From Hyphomonas beringensis (GTDB lineage: Bacteria > Pseudomonadota > Alphaproteobacteria > Caulobacterales > Hyphomonadaceae): a DNA stretch of 42,579 nt. A program made the position numbers and the translations under genes. Positions 32,328 through 40,948 of this stretch are shown here, in pieces. Below the pieces are notes generated by a model that was given only the letters and a program-made list of their open reading frames with translations, had not been told where the DNA came from and did not search any database. The stretch is taken from the NCBI RefSeq assembly GCF_000682755.1, contig NZ_AWFF01000042.1, positions 1-42,579 on the forward strand, given 5' to 3'. Within the stretch, counting starts at the first letter, position 1, and each line of letters begins with the position of its first letter.

Positions 32328-32756
32328 ATGGCTGAACATCTCATCCCCATGACGGGACACAGCGAAAACCTGCAACGCTGGTTTGACTGGATGAACGGGG
32401 ACCACTCCCCTGCAGGCCTCAGCACACAGCTGGCCGACAATGTCGTGTTCAAGAGCCCGGTCGTCCACACCCCGCAAGAGGGCAAGGCCATCACAATGGC
32501 TTACCTCACCGCAGCCGGTCAGACTCTCGGCGGCGACACATTCCGCTATACGCGTGTCTTCGATTGCGCTGACAAGGCCGTGCTGGAATTCGAATGCGTG
32601 ATGGACGGCATCCAGGTCAATGGCGTGGACATGATCGAATGGAATGGTGACGGACAAATCATCGACTTCAAGGTCATGGTCCGCCCCCTGAAGGGTATGC
32701 AGGCTGTCCACGCCGCCATGGGGGCGATGCTTGAGAAGATGAAGTCTAAAGCATAG
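32328..32756 (+). CDS. NTF2-like (SnoaL-type) fold protein
   Basis: A 142-aa protein whose pattern fits the NTF2-like/SnoaL cone fold: N-terminal helix NLQRWFDWMNGDHSPAGLSTQLADNVVFKSPVVHTPQEGKA, then YLTAAGQTLGGDTFRYTRVFDCADKAVLEFECVMDGIQVNGVDMIEWNGDGQIIDFKVMVRPL, the usual strand order. These domains host varied enzymes and binding proteins; no catalytic residues can be assigned. It ends 9 bases before the GNAT gene, probably one transcript. Confidence 0.8.
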   Translation: MAEHLIPMTGHSENLQRWFDWMNGDHSPAGLSTQLADNVVFKSPVVHTPQEGKAITMAYLTAAGQTLGGDTFRYTRVFDCADKAVLEFECVMDGIQVNGVDMIEWNGDGQIIDFKVMVRPLKGMQAVHAAMGAMLEKMKSKA

Positions 32757-32765
32757 AAAACTGCG

Positions 32766-33290
32766 ATGAGCGTTCCTATTCTCGAAACCGAACGCCTTGT
32801 TCTCTGCGCGCCGGACAAGCGCCATTTCGAGCCCGCCGCCACGATGTGGGCCGCGCCTGCAACGGCAAAATATACCGGCGGTCAGCCGCGCGACCGCCAG
32901 AGCACATGGTTCACGATCTGCCGCATGCGCGGCATGTGGGACATTCTGGGATACTCATCCTGGATCGTTGAGGACCGCAGCACCGGCGAATATCTCGGTG
33001 AGGTCGGCTTTTCGGATTTCATGCGCGGCATGACGCCAGATCTGTCCGAATGGCCAGAGGCGGGCTGGGCGCTTGTAAAGAGCGCATGGGGCAAGGGCAT
33101 TGCGACTGAAGCCGTTCAGGCGGCGCATGAGTGGCTGGACAAAGCCCGTCCCGGACAGACTGTTTGCATTATTGAGCCGGAGAACATCGCCTCTGTCCGC
33201 GTGGCAGAAAAGTGCGACTACGGACTATGGCAGACATCGAACTACAAAGGCGAGGCGGTCAACATATACCGCCGCCATGTAGACAACTAG
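32766..33290 (+). CDS. GNAT family N-acetyltransferase (RimJ/RimL type)
   Basis: A 174-aa acetyltransferase. The N-terminal ILETERLVLCAPDKRHFEP is the RimJ/RimL opening. The acetyl-CoA binding region is AGWALVKSAWGKGIATEAVQAAHEWLDKA (motif A, with the Q/R-x-x-G-x-G/A-like W-G-K-G-I-A). The final IEPENIASVRVAEKCDYG is motif B. The substrate may be a ribosomal protein N-terminus, an amine or an antibiotic. Its stop codon shares CTAG with the convergent EAL gene. Confidence 0.88.
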   Translation: MSVPILETERLVLCAPDKRHFEPAATMWAAPATAKYTGGQPRDRQSTWFTICRMRGMWDILGYSSWIVEDRSTGEYLGEVGFSDFMRGMTPDLSEWPEAGWALVKSAWGKGIATEAVQAAHEWLDKARPGQTVCIIEPENIASVRVAEKCDYGLWQTSNYKGEAVNIYRRHVDN

Positions 33291-35038
33291 CCTGTCTGTA
33301 GTCTGGTTACAGACGGTTTGGCTTTCCAGTTCCGCAGGAATTCCAGGAAGGAATCATGCGGCAGGCCTGCGCTATAAAGAAAGCCCTGCGCCATTGTGCA
33401 GCCGCGCCGGCGAAGGAAGTCTGCCTGGCGTTCTGTCTCAACACCCTCTGCGACAGTCTTCAGGCCCAGCGTCTCGGCCATGGCCAGAATCATCTCGATA
33501 ATGGCAGGTGCCTGCTGGTCAGCTTCCAGAGCAGACACAAACTGGCGGTCGATCTTGAAGACATCAAAGGGCAGCTGCGTCAGGATGGACAGGTTTGAAT
33601 GTCCCGTCCCGAAATCATCAATGGCCAGCTTGGTGCCAAGACTACGCAGCGGACGCATCACCCGCGCGACTTTCTCAGGCTCCGACACGGCCATGCTCTC
33701 AGTGATTTCCAGCTCAAGCCGATGGGGCGGAAGGCCAGAGCGCTTGAGGATGGACAGAACAGTTTCCGTTAAGTCCGTAGCCTGAAATTGCCGCGGCGAT
33801 ACATTAACGGCCACAGTCGCTTCAAAGCCCTCATCCATCCAGGCGCGGGCTGAGCGGCATGCCGCCTCCATGATCTGTTCCCCAATCTGCGTAACGAGGC
33901 CCGTTTCCTCTGCAAGCGGAATGAAAGTGTTCGGAGAAATGATCTTGCCGTTCGGGCGAATCCAGCGCGCCAGCGCCTCGGCCCCGACGACCTTGCCGGT
34001 CTGGAAGTCGACCTTTGGCTGGAAGTGTGTCTTGAATTCATGGTTCGCCACAGCATCACGCAGCTCTGCTTCCAGCATGTATTTGCCGCGAGCCACACGG
34101 TTGAGCCGCGGGGAGAAATAGCGAAAGCCTGAACCTGTGTCCTTGCGCACCTGCTTCAGCGCCAGTTCGGCATGACGGAACATCTTCTGTACCGTGTCGG
34201 CATCTTCCGGAGCCATGACAATGCCACCGGAAATCCCAATCGAAACAGACTGGCCCGTGATCATGAAGGGTTCTGCAAAGGCCAGGCGAATGGCCCGGGC
34301 AATGTTGGAAACATGATCCCGGCTGACGGCGGTTGGCAGGTATAGCGCAAAACTGTCGGCCTGCATCGCGGCAAGCTCGTAGTTCTTCAGCGCATTTCTG
34401 ACCGGACCATCCATCGCGGCAAGCGCGCGCGACATGCGCTCACCCGCCGCCTTCAGCAGGGCTTCACTGGCCAGCGCGCCCAGCCGCTCTGACGCGCGGG
34501 TGTAATTGTCGAGATCCAGAACCATCAGCGCTGCTGGCGTCTCATAGCGCGCTTTCGGCAATGTCTTACCGATCAATTGTTCAATGGCGATCAGATTTGG
34601 CATGCCCGTGCGCGGATCGACATAAGCCGTCTCGCGCAGGGCCTGATTATCCCGGCGCAACTTGCCTACCGACCGCATGACCACAACGCGCAGGTGGCGC
34701 AATTCCGAGAACGGCACGGTCGGCAAAAGGTCGCTGCTGTCAGTGCTGGCTGCTGACAGGTAGCCTGTAAAATCAATCAGTATCTTCTGGAAGCGCCGCG
34801 CCAGAAACCAGGCAATGGACCCGGAAATGGCCGCAGCAATCACCATCAGGATGCCAATTGCCCAAAGGGGCAGCGCCCATTCAGACCAGGACCCGCCTTC
34901 AAAATAAACCCGGTAAGCCTGTTCAGCGACCCAGACAGAGCTGTACAGCACCACGGTCAAACCACTTGAGACAGCAGTAATGAATGCCGGAATTGTTATC
35001 CGGCCCATGAGTCTGGGGAAGAAACTCTGCTTGTCCAA
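33287..35038 (-). CDS. Membrane EAL-domain phosphodiesterase with degenerate GGDEF domain
   Basis: A 583-aa c-di-GMP protein. Two N-terminal transmembrane segments (about 14-36 and 53-76). The GGDEF-type domain (about 130-300) keeps the fold ([35 protein letters not shown]), but the signature position reads MQADSF instead of GGDEF, so it is not expected to make c-di-GMP. The C-terminal EAL domain (about 325-570) has the metal and substrate residues: [42 protein letters not shown] and VAEGVET. It is therefore probably an active phosphodiesterase lowering c-di-GMP, affecting motility, stalk or biofilm behaviour. It stands alone. Confidence 0.93.
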   Translation of the reverse strand: MDKQSFFPRLMGRITIPAFITAVSSGLTVVLYSSVWVAEQAYRVYFEGGSWSEWALPLWAIGILMVIAAAISGSIAWFLARRFQKILIDFTGYLSAASTDSSDLLPTVPFSELRHLRVVVMRSVGKLRRDNQALRETAYVDPRTGMPNLIAIEQLIGKTLPKARYETPAALMVLDLDNYTRASERLGALASEALLKAAGERMSRALAAMDGPVRNALKNYELAAMQADSFALYLPTAVSRDHVSNIARAIRLAFAEPFMITGQSVSIGISGGIVMAPEDADTVQKMFRHAELALKQVRKDTGSGFRYFSPRLNRVARGKYMLEAELRDAVANHEFKTHFQPKVDFQTGKVVGAEALARWIRPNGKIISPNTFIPLAEETGLVTQIGEQIMEAACRSARAWMDEGFEATVAVNVSPRQFQATDLTETVLSILKRSGLPPHRLELEITESMAVSEPEKVARVMRPLRSLGTKLAIDDFGTGHSNLSILTQLPFDVFKIDRQFVSALEADQQAPAIIEMILAMAETLGLKTVAEGVETERQADFLRRRGCTMAQGFLYSAGLPHDSFLEFLRNWKAKPSVTRLQTG

Positions 35039-35163
35039 ACCTGCACACGCCCTTACGCAACCGGACTATCCGATCTGCGAGTAACCATGTTTCCGGAATA
35101 TGTTTAGGAATCAGTGAACAAAGTGCGCTAGCTGTAACCGACGCTACGCACTATATGGGCCCC

Positions 35164-35760
35164 ATGACACAAGAACGCACCGCCACTGTTAGCCGCACCA
35201 CCAAGGAAACCGATATTTCGGTGACCGTGAATCTGGATGGAACCGGCAAGTCTGACATCGAAACAGGCATCGGCTTTTTCGATCACATGCTGGAAAGCTT
35301 TTCCAAGCATTCCGCTATTGATCTGACCGTGCGCTGCAAGGGCGACCTGCATATCGACATGCACCATAGTGTCGAGGATACGGGCATTGTCATCGGTCAG
35401 GCCATCATGAAAGCGCTGGGCGATTTTGCCGGTATCACGCGCTTTGGCCATGCCTATGTGCCCATGGATGAAACGCTGTCCCGCACATCGCTGGACCTGT
35501 GCAAGCGGCCTTATCTGGTCTGGAAGGTGCACTTCAGCCGCGACAAGATCGGCGAGATGGACACAGAGCTCTTCAAGGAGTTCTTCCATGCCCTGGCTGG
35601 CAATGGCGGCATGTGCCTGCACGTTGAGAATCTCTACGGCGAGAATTGCCACCACATTGCCGAATCCTGCTTCAAGGCCACGGCCCGCGCCTTGCGCGCT
35701 GCCATTGCGGTAGACCCGAAACTCGGCGGCAAACCGGCCAGCACCAAGGGCAGCCTGTAA
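35164..35760 (+). CDS. hisB: Imidazoleglycerol-phosphate dehydratase
   Basis: A 198-aa enzyme (198-201 aa depending on start) catalysing the sixth step of histidine synthesis, the dehydration of imidazoleglycerol phosphate. The manganese-binding motifs are [24 protein letters not shown] and [11 protein letters not shown]. The second half ([30 protein letters not shown]) is highly conserved. It is monofunctional, without the phosphatase domain seen in enterobacteria. It stands alone, about 3.2 kb before hisH-hisA on the same strand. The start could also be ATG 35155. Confidence 0.96.
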   Translation: MTQERTATVSRTTKETDISVTVNLDGTGKSDIETGIGFFDHMLESFSKHSAIDLTVRCKGDLHIDMHHSVEDTGIVIGQAIMKALGDFAGITRFGHAYVPMDETLSRTSLDLCKRPYLVWKVHFSRDKIGEMDTELFKEFFHALAGNGGMCLHVENLYGENCHHIAESCFKATARALRAAIAVDPKLGGKPASTKGSL

Positions 35761-35763
35761 ACC

Positions 35764-36225
35764 TTATCCCCTGACGGCTTCCAGCCGGTCACGGATGCCC
35801 CTTAGCAGCTCAAGAGCCTGTTCAAGCTCTGCTGCATCAAACCCCTCTGCCAAGTCATTGGCCCACGGCACCTGCCGCTGGTCGGCACCAGCATATGCCG
35901 CCTGGCCTTTCTGCGTCAGCGTGACGAGCTGCGCGCGCCGGTGCGCGGGGTTCTCCTGGAATGCTACCAGTCCCTCCCCTTCCAGGTCATTCACAACGCG
36001 CTGCACGGCCTGACGTGTAAGCCCCATATTGCGAGCGAGCCAGGAGACAGTCTGCGGTTTGCTGGCAAAATGAATCGCGCCCATGACCTGCCAACGTGCG
36101 CTGGTCAGTCCTGTGCCCGCCATCAGCCTGTCCCCCTCAGCAAGGAGACGCCCGTTCAGGCGGAAGATTTCAAGCACGAGCCCGGTCAGCGCCGCTCCGG
36201 CAGGAGTGTGATGTTCATTGGTCAT
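35764..36225 (-). CDS. MarR family transcriptional regulator
   Basis: A 153-aa winged helix-turn-helix regulator. The DNA-binding part (about 40-105) reads TSARWQVMGAIHFASKPQTVSWLARNMGLTRQAVQRVVNDLEGEGLVAFQENPAHRRAQLVTLTQKG, with the DNA-recognition helix LTRQAVQRVVNDL and the wing NPAHRRAQLV. Flanking helices would form the dimer. The start has AGGATGATG. It is divergent from a four-helix membrane protein gene, with a long double palindrome between them, so it most likely represses both genes and is released by a small ligand. Confidence 0.93.
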   Translation of the reverse strand: MTNEHHTPAGAALTGLVLEIFRLNGRLLAEGDRLMAGTGLTSARWQVMGAIHFASKPQTVSWLARNMGLTRQAVQRVVNDLEGEGLVAFQENPAHRRAQLVTLTQKGQAAYAGADQRQVPWANDLAEGFDAAELEQALELLRGIRDRLEAVRG

Positions 36226-36241
36226 GAATCATCATCCTAAT

Positions 36242-36283
36242 TGACAACATACTGTCAATACTCATATTGACAGTATGTTGTCA
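36242..36283. promoter_or_regulatory. Double palindromic MarR-type operator between the MarR and membrane protein genes
   Basis: An 18-bp arm (36242-36259, TGACAACATACTGTCAAT) is followed by 6 bases and its exact reverse complement (36266-36283). Each arm with its flanking base is itself a site of the form TTGACA-N6-TGTCAA or nearly so, so two regulator dimers can sit side by side. TTGACA also matches the -35 consensus, so binding should block RNA polymerase on both promoters. Confidence 0.75.
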
Positions 36284-36297
36284 TAAAGGACATCGAC

Positions 36298-36753
36298 ATG
36301 CCTAAAATCCTTCATCCTGTTGCCGGCGCCCTCGCCATGATCCTGATCGGTACTTTCTGGCTATCGACAGTGGTGAGCGAGCTGTCGGGCGACCCCGCAT
36401 TCATTCAGACCGTGAAGACGGCGATCCCCTGGGGATTTTTGCTGCTGGTGCCTGCCATCGCCACCGCGGGTGGGACAGGCGTCGTCCTGTCAAAAGGACG
36501 AACAGGCGGCCTTCCCGGCGTCAAACTCAAACGTATGCCATTCATCGCGGCGAACGGTCTTTTCATCCTGATCCCCGCCGCATTCTTTCTCGCAGCAAAG
36601 GCCAGGGGCGGGGACTTCGATACGACCTTCTATATCGTTCAGGCCCTAGAGCTGATCGCAGGCCTCGGAAATATCATCCTACTCGGCCTGAACATGCGCG
36701 ATGGGTTCAGGATGAAAGGCAGGTTTCGGAAGCACCCTGTAATTAAGCCCTGA
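36298..36753 (+). CDS. Four-helix membrane protein, MarR-controlled candidate
   Basis: A 151-aa inner-membrane protein with about four transmembrane helices (roughly 7-27, 43-63, 82-100 and 114-134). The sequence PKILHPVAGALAMILIGTFWLSTVVSEL resembles small uncharacterised membrane proteins divergent from MarR regulators; function is not known, although efflux or sensing of lipophilic compounds is plausible. The start has AAAGGA. It ends ahead of the zinc-ribbon gene on the opposite strand. Confidence 0.78.
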   Translation: MPKILHPVAGALAMILIGTFWLSTVVSELSGDPAFIQTVKTAIPWGFLLLVPAIATAGGTGVVLSKGRTGGLPGVKLKRMPFIAANGLFILIPAAFFLAAKARGGDFDTTFYIVQALELIAGLGNIILLGLNMRDGFRMKGRFRKHPVIKP

Positions 36754-36808
36754 TGCGATCAGACGGCCTAGGCGTCAGCATGCTGCTAGGAGAGATTCCC
36801 GGCAGTCG

Positions 36809-37402
36809 TCAAACGACCCGCCGAACCGTCAGCCAACCTTCCAGCAGGTCTCTGATCCCGTAAACATCCGAAGTCCCGCAGGATTGGCACGGAGCGATCA
36901 TGATCTCGGCAATCTGCAGGTCGTCCAGTTCCGTGAAGACATCGTGGCCAGGCCCTGCAAGGCCGCGCCAGAGCCGCTCCTCCTCCCTGCTGCCCCGCGC
37001 AGGACCACGGCTGATACGTAATCCCCCCGAACATGCCATGCGGGTCTCGCTCGCTCTGGAGAGGGACTGCCGCTCATCGGAGACAATTTCGGGAAGGAGC
37101 ATTACCTGCCCCGATGCATCGGCAGGTGCGTCACATTTCACGCACACGCCCGCCTCCAGTTCCGGCAGGCGCGGCGGTGGCATTCCAATACCCAGCGTGA
37201 AGGTTCCGCAGGCCCAGGTGTCTCTCACAGGCCGCACCTCTTCCTCCGGCAGCGCACGGGCCTTTTCCAGCTCCTCCGGCGTCCGAGGCCGCAGAGGCGG
37301 CGCGCCCGGAATTGCTGTACCGCAATGGACGCAGAACCGTTGCCGTTCATTCTTCAGCGCGTGACCGCAGCTGGCGCATTGCCCAAGAGACGTATCTGAC
37401 AT
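36809..37402 (-). CDS. Zinc-ribbon protein of unknown function
   Basis: A 197-aa protein. The N-terminus has a classic zinc ribbon, CASCGHALKNERQRFCVHCG (Cys 9, 12, 24 and 27). Two more CxxC pairs follow: VCVKCDAP at about 92-97 and PCQSCGTSD at about 171-174. Together these suggest two metal centres. The rest is Pro/Arg-rich with no recognised domain. There is a very strong ribosome binding site (GGAGGAGG). No function is assigned. Confidence 0.72.
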   Translation of the reverse strand: MSDTSLGQCASCGHALKNERQRFCVHCGTAIPGAPPLRPRTPEELEKARALPEEEVRPVRDTWACGTFTLGIGMPPPRLPELEAGVCVKCDAPADASGQVMLLPEIVSDERQSLSRASETRMACSGGLRISRGPARGSREEERLWRGLAGPGHDVFTELDDLQIAEIMIAPCQSCGTSDVYGIRDLLEGWLTVRRVV

Positions 37403-37453
37403 GGGGCACCTCCTCCTGAAGGAAGAGGCGCAGGATCGCGTGCAGGCGGGTCA

Positions 37454-37472
37454 GGGCTTTCGTCGAAAGCCC
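37454..37472. terminator. Hairpin after the M20 amidohydrolase gene
   Basis: Arms GGGCTTT and AAAGCCC around CGTCG, extending to 9 bases if the CG/CG pairs form. It lies just after the stop codon of the minus-strand gene; no clear T-tract. Confidence 0.55.
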
Positions 37473-37478
37473 CCTCCC

Positions 37479-38918
37479 CTATTTGCGATAATCAAGCGGC
37501 GGGGCGCGATTGCCGAGCAGCGAGCGGTATTGATAGTTCGGCCCGCGCGCTTCATCGAATTCGGCCCGCGCCTGTTTGCGCAGCTCCTCATTCGTGAACA
37601 ATTCCACCGCAGCCAGCGTCATCGTTTTCGCAGCAACCTGTGCGCCCTTCTGGCCGATCGTCGTACCGCTGGCCGCAACGGCCTGCCAGCTATGCGCCGA
37701 TGTGCCCGGCACCCAGGTAGCGGTGCCCAGGCCTACCGTCGGCACCGCATAGGACACGTCACCCACATCTGTGGAGCCATAGCCCATGGAAACCTGGAAT
37801 GGCTGGATCTCTTCTTCGGACCCAAGCTCCAGGCCGGGGTTCGTGAAGGTAGAGGCGATGGTTTCCGCAAATTCCTCCTCGGCCGGCGTATAGGTTACAC
37901 CGCCCACTTCGCGGAGTTTGGAATCCATCATCTTGGCCAGTGTCTCATTCACCAGCAGCGGATTGTTGCCGTGGATGATTTCCCACTCGACTTCCGTGCC
38001 AGTGCCCAGCGCCGCGCCGCGGGCCGCATTTTCCAGCCGGGCCCAGATCTCTTCCACACCATCGGCGGAAGGCGAGCGCACATAGTAGAAGACTTCTGCA
38101 AAGTCCGGCACCACGTTCGGCGCAGAGCCACCGGAGGTGATGACATAGTGCATGCGTGCATCCTGGGGCATGTGCTCGTGCATCATGTTGGCCATCATAT
38201 CCATGGCCTCGACCCCATCCAGCGCAGACCGGCCCCGTTCAGGTGCCCCGGCCGCATGGGCAGAGATGCCGTGGAAGCGGAACTTGGCAGACCGATTTGC
38301 CAGCGTCGTATTGGCGGCGGCAGAGTTACGGTCAGAAGGGTGCCAGTGAATGGCAATGTCGACATCATCAAACAGGCCCGCGCGGACCATATAGACCTTG
38401 CCGGAGCCGCCCTCTTCGGCCGGCGTACCATAAACGCGAATACGTCCCGGCGTGCCGCTGTCTTCCAGCCAGTGCCGGATCGCAATCGCCGCAGAGACAG
38501 AGCCTGCCCCGAACAGATTGTGCCCACAGGCATGGCCCGCTTTCTTGCCCGGCACTTCAGACCGTTCCGCACTGGCAGCCTGATTGATCCCCGGCAGGGC
38601 ATCGAATTCCGCCAAGATGCCAATCACCGGGCCGCCTGTGCCGTATTCCGCGACAAAGGCCGTCGGGATACCGGCCACATCGGCCTTTACGCTGAACCCT
38701 TCTGCGGCCAGCGTATCCTGCAGCAGCTTTGAGGACTTCTCTTCCTGATAGCCGACTTCGGCCCAGTCCCAGAGTTTCTCGGACAGTTCAGCCGTCAGCG
38801 CGGCCTGGCTATCGACCTGCGCGACCAGCTCCTGCTCGGCCACATCGGCAGAGGCAGGCAGGGCAACGCTGGCCAGCAAGATGGCCGCGCTGGCAAGGGT
38901 GGGGAGGGCAAAACGCAT
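37479..38918 (-). CDS. Secreted M20-family amidohydrolase (AbgB/indole-acetyl-amino-acid hydrolase type)
   Basis: A 479-aa M20D-type hydrolase with an N-terminal signal peptide (about 1-24, LPTLASAAILLASVALPASA), so it acts in the periplasm or outside the cell. The metal centre is visible in KKAGHACGHNLFGAG, the catalytic/metal Glu in GTPAEEGGSGK, and later His in DIAIHWHPSDRN and SAHSWQAVAAS. The family resembles AbgB, which cleaves N-acyl-amino acids such as p-aminobenzoyl-glutamate. The substrate is not determined. The start at 38918 has AGGAG; the conserved signal begins there. It is divergent from hisH with a short gap. Confidence 0.88.
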   Translation of the reverse strand: MRFALPTLASAAILLASVALPASADVAEQELVAQVDSQAALTAELSEKLWDWAEVGYQEEKSSKLLQDTLAAEGFSVKADVAGIPTAFVAEYGTGGPVIGILAEFDALPGINQAASAERSEVPGKKAGHACGHNLFGAGSVSAAIAIRHWLEDSGTPGRIRVYGTPAEEGGSGKVYMVRAGLFDDVDIAIHWHPSDRNSAAANTTLANRSAKFRFHGISAHAAGAPERGRSALDGVEAMDMMANMMHEHMPQDARMHYVITSGGSAPNVVPDFAEVFYYVRSPSADGVEEIWARLENAARGAALGTGTEVEWEIIHGNNPLLVNETLAKMMDSKLREVGGVTYTPAEEEFAETIASTFTNPGLELGSEEEIQPFQVSMGYGSTDVGDVSYAVPTVGLGTATWVPGTSAHSWQAVAASGTTIGQKGAQVAAKTMTLAAVELFTNEELRKQARAEFDEARGPNYQYRSLLGNRAPPLDYRK

Positions 38919-39016
38919 GAATGAGACTCCTGACTTCTTCTCAGCTGTAGAGATTGCGGCACCTTGCCCCTGCTCGCAACCCACGTCACCCCTTCCCCAA
39001 TGACGCAGGCACGGCT

Positions 39017-39682
39017 ATGAGCGCGGCCATGAGCCTTGTTGCCCTCATCGACTATGGATCGGGGAACCTGCATTCCGCAGGCCGCGCCCTGCGTGCCGCT
39101 GCAAATCTGGCGGGCACACCCCATGAAATCCGCATCACGCATTCCCCCGCTGACATCCTGTCGGCTGAGCGCGTTGTGCTGCCCGGCGTTGGCCATTTTG
39201 CAGATTGCGCAGCGGGCCTGCGGGCGCAGCCGGGCGTTGTGGAGGCGCTGGAAGAGGCCTGCCTGAAAGGCAACAGACCGTTCCTGGGCATCTGTGTGGG
39301 CATGCAGCTGCTGGCCGATACGGGCCTGGAAGACGGCACGACCCCCGGCCTTGGCTGGATCAAGGGCGAGGTTTCCCGCATCCAGCCGGGCGCGGGGTTC
39401 CGTGTGCCGCACATGGGCTGGAACGGCCTCAGCTTTGCGGGCGAGCCCCCGCATCCTGTGTTGCAGGATCTGGGCGAAGACCCGCACGTCTATTTCACGC
39501 ATTCCTACGCCTTCACCGCGAAAGACCCGGCCACGATTGCCGCGACTGCGGGCTATGGCGCAGAGGCGATTACCGCAGCCGTGGCGCAGGACAATCTGTT
39601 CGGCACGCAATTCCACCCGGAAAAATCCCAGCGTGTGGGCCTGCGCCTGCTCGCCAATTTCCTGACATGGACCCCGACATGA
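39017..39682 (+). CDS. hisH: Imidazole glycerol phosphate synthase glutamine amidotransferase subunit
   Basis: A 221-aa class I glutaminase supplying ammonia to HisF. The triad is visible: nucleophile Cys in [11 protein letters not shown], His in [10 protein letters not shown] and the Glu following it. Start motif [18 protein letters not shown]. HisF, its partner, is not in the window. The last codons overlap the hisA start (ATGA), so they are translationally coupled. The start at 39017 is uncertain by four codons (39029 also possible). Confidence 0.95.
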   Translation: MSAAMSLVALIDYGSGNLHSAGRALRAAANLAGTPHEIRITHSPADILSAERVVLPGVGHFADCAAGLRAQPGVVEALEEACLKGNRPFLGICVGMQLLADTGLEDGTTPGLGWIKGEVSRIQPGAGFRVPHMGWNGLSFAGEPPHPVLQDLGEDPHVYFTHSYAFTAKDPATIAATAGYGAEAITAAVAQDNLFGTQFHPEKSQRVGLRLLANFLTWTPT

Positions 39683-40404
39683 GCTTCACCCTCTACCCCG
39701 CCATCGACCTGAAAGACGGCCAGTGTGTGCGCCTGCTGCGCGGCGAGATGGACAAGGCGACCGTCTTTTCCGACAGCCCGGCGGCGCAGGCGACAGCCTT
39801 CCGCGAGGCGGGCTTCACGCATCTGCATGTGGTGGATCTGAACGGCGCCTTTGAGGGCAAGGCCGTGAACCGCGCCGCGGTGGAGGCGATCCTGAAAGCC
39901 ACCGATGCGCCGGTTCAGCTGGGCGGCGGCATTCGCAACAGGGCGCAGATCGATGCCTGGCTGGAGGCCGGCATTTCCCGCGTCATCCTGGGCACCGCCG
40001 CCTTGCGAGACCCGGATCTGGTGAAAGAGGCCGCCCGCGCCCTGCCCGGCCGAATCGTCGTCGGCATCGACGCGAAGGATGGCATGGTGGCGGTCGAAGG
40101 CTGGGCCGAGACCAGCGACATGAAGGCGACAGAGCTCGCCAAGGCCTTCGAAGGCTGCGGTGTGGCCGCCATTGTCGCGACGGATATCGGCCGCGACGGC
40201 CTGAAGACCGGCGTCAATGTTCCGTTCACGGCAGAGCTCGCCAACACGGTCAGCATCCCGATCATCGCCTCAGGTGGTGTCGCCAGCACAGACGACATCC
40301 GTGCCCTGATCGCCGCCGACGCCCCGATTGCGGGATCAATTCTGGGGCGGGCGCTTTATGATGGGGACATTGTGGCCGCCGAAGCGATTTCAGCCGTCAG
40401 TTAG
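39679..40404 (+). CDS. hisA: HisA isomerase of histidine biosynthesis (ProFAR isomerase)
   Basis: A 241-aa (beta/alpha)8-barrel isomerase: the fourth step of histidine synthesis (ProFAR to PRFAR). The two catalytic Asp are in [14 protein letters not shown] (about residue 8) and [16 protein letters not shown] (about residue 130). Phosphate-binding loops: GGGIRN (about 80) and ASGGVAS. It starts within hisH by a 4-base overlap. hisF and hisE, which usually follow in alphaproteobacteria, are missing; instead, the accessory region begins 4 bases after its stop codon. Confidence 0.96.
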   Translation: MSFTLYPAIDLKDGQCVRLLRGEMDKATVFSDSPAAQATAFREAGFTHLHVVDLNGAFEGKAVNRAAVEAILKATDAPVQLGGGIRNRAQIDAWLEAGISRVILGTAALRDPDLVKEAARALPGRIVVGIDAKDGMVAVEGWAETSDMKATELAKAFEGCGVAAIVATDIGRDGLKTGVNVPFTAELANTVSIPIIASGGVASTDDIRALIAADAPIAGSILGRALYDGDIVAAEAISAVS

Positions 40405-40408
40405 TCGA

Positions 40409-40615
40409 CTACGACGTATGACAGGCGTAGGCGCAGTAGTAACAGCCATTGGACTGACTGTAAGTCTTCTTCGCTTCCCGTACAGCAGGCGCGCAGGAAT
40501 CGAAGTTTCCAAGATAGATGCGATTTTCTTCACGCGGCATATAACTGCAGCCGTATTTGTGAACTTCGTGATCGCCGTTACTTTGCGAGTTCATATTGAC
40601 ATAGTATCTGCTCAT
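40409..40615 (-). CDS. Small Cys-rich protein of unknown function
   Basis: A 68-aa protein resembling a sporadic small family with the pattern RYYVNxNxQxNGDHEVH...GC near the start and an NGCYYC...ACHTS end. It has five Cys and three His, so metal binding is plausible. Its role is unknown. The ribosome binding site AAAGGA is inside the last codons of the upstream DUF2188 gene, so the two are translationally coupled. It is convergent with hisA, with only 4 bases between the stop codons. The composition is lower in GC than hisA. Confidence 0.7.
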   Translation of the reverse strand: MSRYYVNMNSQSNGDHEVHKYGCSYMPREENRIYLGNFDSCAPAVREAKKTYSQSNGCYYCAYACHTS

Positions 40616-40618
40616 TTT

Positions 40619-40843
40619 TTATCCTTTCGGTGGATGCGGATCGTTACCATAGGTGTTCCGCTCACGGATTTGTCCGTTTTGACCGTGAATCAGCATTTCT
40701 GATTTGTGCTCAATTGCAGTCTTGCGCGCTGCAGAGATTGCACTCGATTGCGTCGCGTGAACCGATGCAGCTTTGCTTGCCCCGGCTGACTTCACCGCCC
40801 ACCCTTTTGGATGAGGCACGACATGTTGGTTCTTCTTCGCCAT
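40619..40843 (-). CDS. DUF2188 domain protein
   Basis: A 74-aa protein matching DUF2188: NQHVVPHPKGWAVKSAGASKAASVHATQ, AISAARKTAIEHKSEMLIHG, and the ending GQIRERNTYGNDPHPPKG are the family's conserved blocks. The family is common on mobile or accessory DNA and has no known function. The ATG at 40843 is chosen because the domain begins there; a longer ORF start at 40885 lies in the palindrome upstream. It is divergent from the XRE regulator, with the inverted repeat between them. Confidence 0.82.
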   Translation of the reverse strand: MAKKNQHVVPHPKGWAVKSAGASKAASVHATQSSAISAARKTAIEHKSEMLIHGQNGQIRERNTYGNDPHPPKG

Positions 40844-40878
40844 AGTCTTCGTTGCCTTTCGTTCGAAAATCGCACTAG

Positions 40879-40894
40879 ATTGCAAATGTGCAAT
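40879..40894. promoter_or_regulatory. Operator-like palindrome ATTGCA-N4-TGCAAT between DUF2188 and XRE genes
   Basis: Perfect 6-base arms around AATG in the divergent promoter region; a further ATTGCA half-site occurs at 40922-40927. It is a good candidate for binding by the adjacent XRE protein. Confidence 0.55.
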
Positions 40895-40948
40895 CCGGAT
40901 CTATATGGACCGATTCCCGGTGATTGCAAGAGTGAAACGGAGACTCAC

